DNA from: Bacteroidales bacterium UBA4459
Lineage (GTDB): Bacteria > Bacteroidota > Bacteroidia > Bacteroidales > F082
Length of the DNA: 5,799 nucleotides
NCBI GenBank assembly: GCA_002389465.1
Contig: DGOT01000275.1
Span: 1 to 5,799 of the forward strand
Direction of reading: 5' to 3'
The notes beneath the pieces are model-generated. The model did no database searches, was not told where the DNA came from, and saw only the letters and a list, made by a program, of their open reading frames with translations. Below are positions 1 to 5,799 of this stretch, one piece after another. A program made the position numbers and the translations under genes. The first letter of the stretch is position 1. Each line of letters begins with the position of its first letter.

Positions 1-148
1 GGGCTCCTTTACTTCTCATGTTTTATGTTGCTGTTAGAGTGAGGTTCGCCTTCAAAAAGACGGGAAGACACTTTGCCTCAGGGCGGGATGATTTAGCCTT
101 TTGCCTTAACCCCATTTTTTCATCTTTCAGCAGTGGCGGCATTTTTTG

Positions 149-180
149 CATCCTTTTTCTTGCTGTTGAAAAAAAGGATG
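149..180. repeat. Perfect 10-bp inverted repeat (stem-loop)
   Basis: CATCCTTTTT at 149-158 is the exact reverse complement of AAAAAGGATG at 171-180, with a 12-base loop between. It directly abuts a second inverted repeat at 181-198. No T-run follows the stem on the plus strand, so it does not look like a standard terminator. Role unknown; it may be part of a dispersed intergenic repeat. Confidence 0.6.
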
Positions 181-198
181 TCCCGAAAGTTTTCGGGA
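181..198. repeat. Perfect 8-bp palindrome (stem-loop)
   Basis: TCCCGAAA at 181-188 is the exact reverse complement of TTTCGGGA at 191-198, with only GT between. As a hairpin, the innermost A-T pair would open to give a four-base loop on a 7-bp stem. It begins at the base after the 149-180 repeat ends. With no U-tract on either side it is a poor intrinsic terminator. It could be a protein-binding palindrome or part of a repeat unit. Confidence 0.55.
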
Positions 199-273
199 GT
201 CCGGCTTGAGGGCATTATTAAATTATATTTATTTAGGACAGTATTGATTAAAAGCGAAGAAAGTTCCTGCTCA

Positions 274-295
274 TTTGTAAATAATCATAATTTTG
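274..295 (+). promoter_or_regulatory. Likely Bacteroidota-type promoter (-7 box TAATTTTG)
   Basis: TAATTTTG at 288-295 matches the Bacteroidota sigma-ABfr -7 consensus TAnnTTTG exactly. A TTTG lies at 274-277, but only 10 bases upstream rather than the usual 19 or so, and nothing at the expected distance matches a -33 element well, so the upstream half is weak. Transcription would begin around 300-303. That places the TTG at 293 inside the promoter and leaves roughly 20 bases of leader before the TTG at 320, which supports the later start for the kinase gene. Confidence 0.4.
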
Positions 296-319
296 TATCT
301 ATCCTTAATTCCTTTCATT

Positions 320-1750
320 TTGAAAAACACCTTTAATAAAATAACATCCCTACTGGCCAAAAGCGGTTTTCCGTTACCGGAACACATCCAACCTTTACCC
401 TCTTCCGGCTCCGACCGGCAATATTACAGGGTGCTCTTGAAAAGCCGGGTAAAGAGTTCCCTCATAGCGGCTTTCAACCCCGATACTAAAGAAAATAAAG
501 CCTGGAATACCTTTAGTAAGCATTTCAGGTCAATGGGTTTATCCGTTCCTGAGATGTTTGCCCATGATGACTCATTTCGTTATTTCCTTTTGGAAGACCT
601 GGGAAACACTTCTTTATTTGATATGGTAGCAAAGGGATTTGATGAAGAAACACGCGGTTACTATAAGAAAGTTATACGCGATTTGATAAAATTCCAGGTG
701 GAAGGCATCAAAGGGCTTGATTTGGATGCGGCTTATCCTGTTCAATCGTTTAACAGGAAATCCATTATGTGGGATCTTAATTATTTTAAGTATTACTTTG
801 TAAAACCCAACGGGATTTTGTTCGATGAGAACAAACTGGAAGATGATTTTGAAGCCTTTACAAATCATCTTCTCCAGGCAGAAACGGACTATTTTATGTA
901 CCGCGATTTTCAGTCGAGAAACATAATGATCCATAACAATCACCCTTGGTATATCGATTTTCAGGGAGGGCGAAAAGGACCGCTACAGTATGATCTGGTA
1001 TCGCTTCTATTTCAGGCCCGCGCCCAACTATCTGAAAAAATAAAGGCAGAATTAAAGTCCTATTATCTGACAGAGTTGGAGAAAGTTCTTCCGGATAAAG
1101 CAGTAACTTTTAACGCTTACTACAATTCGTTTGTCTATTTCCGTTTAATGCAGGTACTTGGTGCTTATGGTTTTCGGGGTCGGTTGCAGCGCAAGGCCCA
1201 TTTTCTGATCAGTACCGGTTATGCAGTGGAAAACCTTGACGGGTTGTTAAAAACCACACCGCCTGACATTGCTTTACCTGAGCTGGTTTCTGTGTTCCAA
1301 CAAATTACGGAAGCACACAAACTAAAACAACAAACAAAGCAGCCCAAACATAAACTAACCGTAAGGATCAATAGTTTTTCGTATATCCGGTCGGGTATTC
1401 CCGAAGACCCTACACTGAACGGAGGTGGTTTTGTATTCGATTGCAGGGCATTGCCTAACCCTGGAAGAATCGACGAACTTAAAGTCTATTCAGGATTGGA
1501 AGACCCTGTTATCAATTATCTTAAGAACAGCCCTGAAATAAAAGAATTCCTGGCGAATGTCTTTGGCCTGATCGATCAGAGTATTACTAATTATAACCAA
1601 CGCGGGTTCGAACACCTCCAGATTAATTTTGGCTGTACGGGCGGTAAGCACCGGTCAGTATATTGCACCGAAAAACTTGCAGAACACTTGAAAAAATATG
1701 GCGACAACATCAGCATCATAACCAAGCATCTGATGATTGACAGCTGGTAA
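320..1750 (+). CDS. amgK: AmgK-like amino-sugar kinase (APH fold) fused to a RapZ C-terminal domain
   Basis: This is probably the ATP-dependent anomeric kinase that makes MurNAc-1-phosphate (or GlcNAc-1-phosphate) in cytoplasmic peptidoglycan salvage. Taking TTG 320 as residue 1 (476 aa), the APH-type kinase spans about 20-325. It has a SGSDRQYYR nucleotide-loop motif near 29, the hinge LLEDLG near 90-95, the catalytic loop YRDFQSRN at 194-201 (Asp196), and the metal-binding IDFQGG with Asp213. A K/Q-rich linker (about 331-346) leads to a RapZ C-terminal domain (346-476) with SFSYIRSGIP, FDCRALPNP and the signature GCTGGKHRS at 438-446. The RapZ N-terminal P-loop domain is absent. The open frame extends to a TTG at 293, but that codon lies in the putative promoter and would give a longer N-terminus than I expect for the family. 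A MurU-like gene follows 16 bases downstream, which strengthens the assignment. The kinase fold and the RapZ domain are clear; the exact sugar is inferred, and the gene symbol applies to the kinase half only. Confidence 0.85.
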   Translation: MKNTFNKITSLLAKSGFPLPEHIQPLPSSGSDRQYYRVLLKSRVKSSLIAAFNPDTKENKAWNTFSKHFRSMGLSVPEMFAHDDSFRYFLLEDLGNTSLFDMVAKGFDEETRGYYKKVIRDLIKFQVEGIKGLDLDAAYPVQSFNRKSIMWDLNYFKYYFVKPNGILFDENKLEDDFEAFTNHLLQAETDYFMYRDFQSRNIMIHNNHPWYIDFQGGRKGPLQYDLVSLLFQARAQLSEKIKAELKSYYLTELEKVLPDKAVTFNAYYNSFVYFRLMQVLGAYGFRGRLQRKAHFLISTGYAVENLDGLLKTTPPDIALPELVSVFQQITEAHKLKQQTKQPKHKLTVRINSFSYIRSGIPEDPTLNGGGFVFDCRALPNPGRIDELKVYSGLEDPVINYLKNSPEIKEFLANVFGLIDQSITNYNQRGFEHLQINFGCTGGKHRSVYCTEKLAEHLKKYGDNISIITKHLMIDSW

Positions 1751-1766
1751 AAAAAATCAGAAACAA

Positions 1767-2498
1767 ATGAAAGCATTCATCCTTGCGGCAGGATTAGGTA
1801 CCCGGCTGGGCAATTTGACCAAAGATAAGCCCAAAGCGTTGGTTAAAGTAAATGGTACAGAGATGCTTGCACTGACGATCCGGCGCCTTAAGTCTCAAGG
1901 ATTTAATGAGTTTATTTTAAATGTTCATCATCATGCCCAGATGGTAATTGACTTCCTGAAAAAGAACGACAACTTAGGTGTGCCCATCCACATCTCTGAT
2001 GAACGTGAGCAATTACTTGACACTGGCGGGGCTCTTCTAAAAGCCCATGATCAGCTTATGGGAGAGGAACCTGTATTAATTCATAATGTGGATGTGATCT
2101 CAGAAGTCGATTTCAGGGAACTCATGGCCTGGCACACAAGTAATAAAGCCCTGGCTACATTATGCGTAAGAAACAGAAACTCCGATCGGGCCCTGATATT
2201 TGACAAACATTTGCAATTGAACGGATGGACGAACAAAAAAACCAAAGAGTTTAAATGGAACTCCCAACCGTTAACCAGGTACACAACATATGCCTTTAGT
2301 GGTATTTACGTTATTTCTCCCGGATTTATCAATAACATCAAGTTAGCCGGAAAATTTTCCGTCATCGATTCCTGGCTTTCAATGGCCGGGCAGCATAAGA
2401 TTATGGGTTACCTTGACCAATCGGAACATTGGTTTGATTTGGGTACACCTGATAAAATCAGCCGAGCCGAATTATATCTAAAAAATCAAATGATTTGA
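1767..2498 (+). CDS. murU: MurU-like sugar-1-phosphate nucleotidyltransferase
   Basis: This 243-aa GT-A/Rossmann-type NTP transferase most likely joins UTP and MurNAc-1-phosphate to give UDP-MurNAc, so that salvaged sugar re-enters wall synthesis without MurA/MurB. Visible motifs are the N-terminal nucleotide-binding LAAGLGTRL (6-14), KPKALVKVNG (21-30) with the lysine typical of the family, DTGGAL (85-90), HNVDV (106-110) with the metal-binding Asp109, SGIYVISP (178-185) and WFDLGTPDK (222-230). Its length is close to that of Pseudomonas MurU and it lacks the C-terminal hexapeptide-repeat domain of GlmU-type enzymes. ATG 1767 is chosen because MKAFILAAG is the canonical start; an in-frame TTG at 1737 would overlap the kinase gene and add ten unlikely residues. 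No Shine-Dalgarno is seen, and the leader is A-rich. The alternative is a glucose-, mannose- or heptose-1-phosphate nucleotidyltransferase; the adjacent AmgK-like kinase favours MurU. Confidence 0.8.
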   Translation: MKAFILAAGLGTRLGNLTKDKPKALVKVNGTEMLALTIRRLKSQGFNEFILNVHHHAQMVIDFLKKNDNLGVPIHISDEREQLLDTGGALLKAHDQLMGEEPVLIHNVDVISEVDFRELMAWHTSNKALATLCVRNRNSDRALIFDKHLQLNGWTNKKTKEFKWNSQPLTRYTTYAFSGIYVISPGFINNIKLAGKFSVIDSWLSMAGQHKIMGYLDQSEHWFDLGTPDKISRAELYLKNQMI

Positions 2499-5323
2499 AA
2501 AAATTTCTGGAAAAAATAGCGGAAGAGATCATTCGTGATTACGGAACAGACAACAGCAGCCATATAGTAATCGTGCCCAACAAACGGTCGGAAATCTTTC
2601 TGAAAAATCACTTGAAGGAAAAAACAACAACAACGCTTTGGCTACCTGAATTTTTTACCATTGATGAGTTCATTACTGCCGGCAGCGGTTTGATCAACCT
2701 CGACCCCATCCTTATTTATTTTGAGCTTTACGAGCTTCATAAAATAATACAGAATGATGAGGCGATGCCGCTTGAAGATTTTCTTTCGTGGGCTCCGATT
2801 ATGTTGGCCGATTTCAACGATATAGATCTTCAGTTGGCAGAGGCTGAATATATTTTTAAAAATCTTACCGAGGCGAAAGCCATAGAGCAATGGAATCTGG
2901 AAGGAAAACCGTTGACGGAACTTCAGAAAAACTATCTCTTCTTTTATCGATCACTATACACTTATTACTCAGAACTTAAGAGCCGATTGGCAACCAAAGG
3001 AGCCGGCTATAAAGGGATGATTTACCGGCACTTTTGTAGTAATATTTCTACCCTCGCCACAGCATGGGAAGGCAACACATTTACGTTTGTCGGCTTTAAT
3101 GCACTCACAAAATCCGAACTTGCAATCTTCGGATACCTGAAAGAAAACTTCACGACAAAGATTTACCTGGATACCGACATGTATTACCTTGGGAAAACAC
3201 CGTCTAATACAAGACAATCCGGGGCAGGCAGGTTTGTTAACGAAATGATTACCGATTGGGGTTTAAAAAATGTCAATTGGGTTGATGACGCATTAGCATC
3301 AGCTAAAAACAAAGTGGATGTGTTCGGTGTAACAAAACAGGTTGGCCAGGTTAAATTTGCCGGAAAGAAACTCGAAAAGTGGCTTGAGAATACAGAAACC
3401 GGTGCCGACTGTATGGACATTGCTGTTGTGTTAGCAGACGAAAACCTGTTGATTCCTCTGCTGTATTCGTTACCGAAAAATGATGGCGGCAATAAAAAAG
3501 TCGCTTACAACATCACTATGGGCTATCCACTGATGCAATCGGCAATGGGACGCTTCACACAGCAATGGCTCAATTTCAGCATCAGGTTTAGAGGGAATAA
3601 GTTCGGAACAACAGACCTTATTCAATTGATGAATAATCCTGTTGTTATTCTTTTGCTGAATGAAGCTGGCAGTGATCTGCGTTCAACACTGGTGCGGGAC
3701 TTATTAGAAACTGGAAAAGTTTACATAAGTAGTGAAGAAATTTCCAGTTTACTGTCCGACAGTAAAAATGATTCCGCAAAAGTTCTGTTCAACAATCTTC
3801 TTACAGCAACAACCGATGCTGCTTTTTTCCTCAACTCTTTGGCCGGAATAATGAGACTCATTATAGAGGCCACACAAAGAGACAAGGACAATGCGTTTCC
3901 CATGCTGCAGGAACAACTGGACAAAACATTTTCCCTGATTCAGAAATCCCGACCGATGCTTGAAAACCAGAAAGGAAGCATAAGTCTGAAGGCTTTTCAG
4001 AAAATATGGTTGCAACTAATGCGCCGCAGCGAGATCAATTTAAAAGGAGAACCTCTGGAGGGAATCCAGATTATGGGTATGTTGGAAACAAGAAATCTCG
4101 ACTTCAAGAACATTATTATCCTTTCAGCCAACGAAGGCATTTTACCAAAAACAGGAGCCATGGAATCATTCATTCCATTTGATATCCGGCACGACAATAA
4201 GCTTCCACTTCCTAAAGAAAAAAACGATATTTATGCATATTATTTTTTAAGGTTGTTGCAGAGGTCCGAACAGGTAACTCTTGTTTATAATACTGACAGT
4301 GATAAATTTGGTGGTGGCGAAAAAAGCCGGTTCATTTTGCAACTGGAACAGGAACTGCCACAAATATTTACGAACCCGGAACAACCGGAAAAACTTGTTC
4401 ATATCAGCATTCCTTCTTCTGAAACTCAAAATTCTATTTCCATAGCAAAAAGTAAGTCCGTTCTGGAAGAAATTAAAAACAAAGCCAAATCGGGCTTTTC
4501 TGCTTCTTCACTCAATGTATACCGCAATTGCCCGCTTAAATTCTATTTCAGCGAAGTCCTAAAGCTGAAAGAGAAAAAGAAAATTGAACCGGAAATTGAA
4601 TTCAATGTCTTTGGCAACGCTATTCATGCCGTACTCGAAACTATATACAAACAGTTTATCGGCAAGAATATCGACCCTGGTGTGCTTAAAAAATATATTC
4701 CGATGGCTGGCAAACTACTGAATGAAGAACTTGCAAAAAAATATAAGGGCGGAAACATTCAAACGGGTAAAAATCATCTGATCTATGAAGTAGCTAAAAA
4801 ATACATTACTCAATTCCTGAATTACGAGATCGAAGACAAAACGACACCGTATAAACATATCATTGGACTGGAACAGAAGATCCTGATAAAAGACAAACTA
4901 GGCGCACATGAAGTGGTGCTGAAAGGTTATCTTGATCGCATTGAGTTAAGCGAGTCAGGCGAAATCAGAATTATTGATTACAAAACAGGTAAAGTAACCC
5001 CTAATGATTTAAAACTTAAGAATGGAAACGAGAAGGAACAGATTGCCGACAAAACGAAGGACAAACTTTTTCAACTTCTATTTTACGCCTATTTATATCA
5101 GCTGGAGCAAAAAAGCGATGTCGCACCCCGACTTGGCATTTACAGTTTGCGTATGCTCTCATATGGACTGATCGAACCGAACATTTTCGGTGACTACGAA
5201 TTTTTTCGCGAGTATCTAAATGAGCTTATTGCCGAGATATTTGACACGTCCATCAATTTTGAACAAACGAAAGACAACAGGATATGCTCTTACTGTGATT
5301 ACAGCAATATCTGCAATAAATAG
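2495..5323 (+). CDS. AddB-like PD-(D/E)XK nuclease with 4Fe-4S cluster
   Basis: This 942-aa protein resembles the AddB subunit of AddAB/RexAB-type helicase-nucleases, which process DNA ends for recombinational repair in the cytoplasm. The N-terminal half is a degenerate UvrD-like region: it opens with VPNKRSEIFL (27-36) and I see no Walker A GxGKT, whereas a motif-V-like stretch, ETRNLDFKNIIILSANEG, is kept at 531-548. The C-terminal RecB-family nuclease carries His711 (GNAIHAVLE), Asp814 (GYLDRIE), Asp828 and Lys830 (IIDYKTGK) and Gln860 (FQLLFYAYLY). Cys679 (NCPLKFYF) with Cys931, Cys934 and Cys940 (CSYCDYSNIC) forms the AddB-style iron-sulfur set that closes the domain. The start is TTG 2495, whose TTGA overlaps the murU stop by four bases; the next in-frame ATG is about 100 residues further in, so TTG is firm and translational coupling is likely. 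No AddA-like helicase gene lies in the window. It is shorter than Bacillus AddB. The nuclease assignment is secure; the AddB role is inferred. Confidence 0.85.
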   Translation: MKKFLEKIAEEIIRDYGTDNSSHIVIVPNKRSEIFLKNHLKEKTTTTLWLPEFFTIDEFITAGSGLINLDPILIYFELYELHKIIQNDEAMPLEDFLSWAPIMLADFNDIDLQLAEAEYIFKNLTEAKAIEQWNLEGKPLTELQKNYLFFYRSLYTYYSELKSRLATKGAGYKGMIYRHFCSNISTLATAWEGNTFTFVGFNALTKSELAIFGYLKENFTTKIYLDTDMYYLGKTPSNTRQSGAGRFVNEMITDWGLKNVNWVDDALASAKNKVDVFGVTKQVGQVKFAGKKLEKWLENTETGADCMDIAVVLADENLLIPLLYSLPKNDGGNKKVAYNITMGYPLMQSAMGRFTQQWLNFSIRFRGNKFGTTDLIQLMNNPVVILLLNEAGSDLRSTLVRDLLETGKVYISSEEISSLLSDSKNDSAKVLFNNLLTATTDAAFFLNSLAGIMRLIIEATQRDKDNAFPMLQEQLDKTFSLIQKSRPMLENQKGSISLKAFQKIWLQLMRRSEINLKGEPLEGIQIMGMLETRNLDFKNIIILSANEGILPKTGAMESFIPFDIRHDNKLPLPKEKNDIYAYYFLRLLQRSEQVTLVYNTDSDKFGGGEKSRFILQLEQELPQIFTNPEQPEKLVHISIPSSETQNSISIAKSKSVLEEIKNKAKSGFSASSLNVYRNCPLKFYFSEVLKLKEKKKIEPEIEFNVFGNAIHAVLETIYKQFIGKNIDPGVLKKYIPMAGKLLNEELAKKYKGGNIQTGKNHLIYEVAKKYITQFLNYEIEDKTTPYKHIIGLEQKILIKDKLGAHEVVLKGYLDRIELSESGEIRIIDYKTGKVTPNDLKLKNGNEKEQIADKTKDKLFQLLFYAYLYQLEQKSDVAPRLGIYSLRMLSYGLIEPNIFGDYEFFREYLNELIAEIFDTSINFEQTKDNRICSYCDYSNICNK

Positions 5324-5324
5324 G

Positions 5325-5799
5325 TTATATCAGAAACTTCCAGTATAAATACACAAAAGAAAATGCGGTAAAAAAACCAATTCCCACCCACGAAAGGATT
5401 CGTAAAAATAGCCCCGGCCGATCGTGTTCGGGCATATGTTTGTCGGTTACCGCCTTGTAATTTAGCCACGCAAGCACCGGTGCTGTTAAAAACGACAGAG
5501 TAGTAGCTATGGTCACCATATGCACCATTGATTTGGCCTCAAAAACCAGAATAAAGGATGCTCCGGCAATAATTAATATATACCAGAACCAATTCAGGGA
5601 CTTTTCATTGCCCCTGCGCTGCCAAAAACCGGGAAACAGATTTCTGACAATTGGAGGCAATACTCGCGAATAGGCATCCAATACAGTGATTGTAGTTGAC
5701 AGCATAGTTAGAAATGCAGCAATGGAAATAATCCAGAACGACCAGTTGCCAATACTGCTTGTGTACATACTGATTAGTTGCCCGGCAAATTTAACTCCG
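5325..5799 (-). CDS. Nramp-family divalent metal-ion transporter, C-terminal part (5' end outside window)
   Basis: About 158 codons are visible, ending at a TAA at 5327-5325. The frame is open to the window edge, so the N-terminal part is missing; the ATG at 5768-5766 is probably internal, because the upstream codons (GVKFAGQLIS) continue the family pattern. The segment GVKFAGQLISMYTSSIGNW followed by IAAFLTMLSTTITVLDAYSR matches the late-helix region of bacterial Nramp/MntH-like proteins. About four hydrophobic helices are seen, near WIISIAAFLTM, WYILIIAGASFILVF, MVTIATTLSFLTAPVLAWL and ILSWVGIGFFTAFSFVYLYW, so it is an inner-membrane protein. Family members import Mn(II) or Fe(II) with protons. 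The metal-binding motifs of helices 1 and 6 lie outside the window, so metal choice cannot be judged. It converges on the nuclease gene with one base between the stops. Confidence 0.75.
   Translation of the reverse strand, partial: GVKFAGQLISMYTSSIGNWSFWIISIAAFLTMLSTTITVLDAYSRVLPPIVRNLFPGFWQRRGNEKSLNWFWYILIIAGASFILVFEAKSMVHMVTIATTLSFLTAPVLAWLNYKAVTDKHMPEHDRPGLFLRILSWVGIGFFTAFSFVYLYWKFLI

Larger units (their letters stand above)
1..287. other. Intergenic region without a convincing gene
   Basis: No credible protein is seen here. The short open frames on the plus strand (18-209 and 133-336) are rich in F, S, K and R, resemble no family I know, and read straight through two inverted repeats, so they are probably spurious. 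The stretch from about 30 to 215 looks more GC-rich and differently composed than the AT-rich leader at 215-290, which could mean an inserted or dispersed non-coding repeat. On the minus strand an ATG at 19-17 opens a frame that leaves the window after six codons. It could be the start of a divergent gene, but six codons cannot support a call. Confidence 0.5.

Noticed and set aside
1..19. Possible divergent gene starting at a minus-strand ATG (19-17)
   Set aside because: Only six codons are visible before the window edge, and no promoter match was recognised.
181..210. Intrinsic terminator for an upstream plus-strand gene
   Set aside because: The hairpin is not followed by a T-run; the downstream sequence is GTCCGGCTTGAGG.
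18..336. Two short plus-strand open frames (63 and 67 residues)
   Set aside because: They overlap each other, run through perfect palindromes, have odd composition, and the second enters the kinase gene in another frame.
614..943. Minus-strand open frame of 109 residues inside the kinase gene
   Set aside because: It is a shadow of the kinase coding strand, shows no family resemblance, and the plus-strand catalytic motifs lie in it.
1320..1356. Frameshift or gene boundary in the A-rich stretch between kinase and RapZ domains
   Set aside because: The frame is continuous with good matches on both sides, and the stretch translates as an ordinary K/Q-rich linker, so a true fusion is the simpler reading.
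2625..2637. ACA repeat (poly-Thr) in the nuclease gene as a tandem repeat
   Set aside because: Only four threonine codons; too short to mean anything.
3184..3492. Minus-strand open frame of 102 residues inside the nuclease gene
   Set aside because: Shadow frame; the plus-strand frame is a continuous 942-residue protein with recognisable motifs.

Overview
This window looks like chromosomal DNA from a member of the Bacteroidota, quite possibly of a Bacteroidales-like lineage. The evidence is moderate-to-low GC, A-rich gene leaders with no Shine-Dalgarno sequence, a TAnnTTTG-type -7 promoter box, and gene families in the form typical of that phylum. The order is an inference and was not tested.

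Layout. Bases 1 to about 290 hold no convincing gene. They contain two abutting perfect inverted repeats (149-180 and 181-198) and, at the downstream edge, a likely promoter (288-295). Three forward genes follow in a tight operon-like row. The first (320-1750) is a fusion of an AmgK-like sugar kinase (APH fold) with a C-terminal domain of the RapZ family. Sixteen bases later comes a MurU-like sugar-1-phosphate nucleotidyltransferase (1767-2498). Overlapping its stop by four bases is a 942-residue AddB-like PD-(D/E)XK nuclease with a predicted 4Fe-4S cluster (2495-5323). One base after its stop lies the stop of a convergent minus-strand gene, the C-terminal part of an Nramp-type metal-ion transporter (5325-5799), which runs off the window.

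How the genes fit together. The first two genes correspond to the AmgK/MurU pair, which turns recovered N-acetylmuramate into UDP-MurNAc through an anomeric phosphate. The point of most interest is that the kinase carries a domain related to the part of E. coli RapZ that binds glucosamine-6-phosphate and RNA. A peptidoglycan-salvage kinase may therefore have a built-in sensor for amino-sugar phosphates. The nuclease gene is probably co-transcribed and translationally coupled, but its function (DNA break processing) has no obvious link to wall recycling. The transporter is an unrelated convergent neighbour. No mobile element, RNA gene or CRISPR array was recognised.
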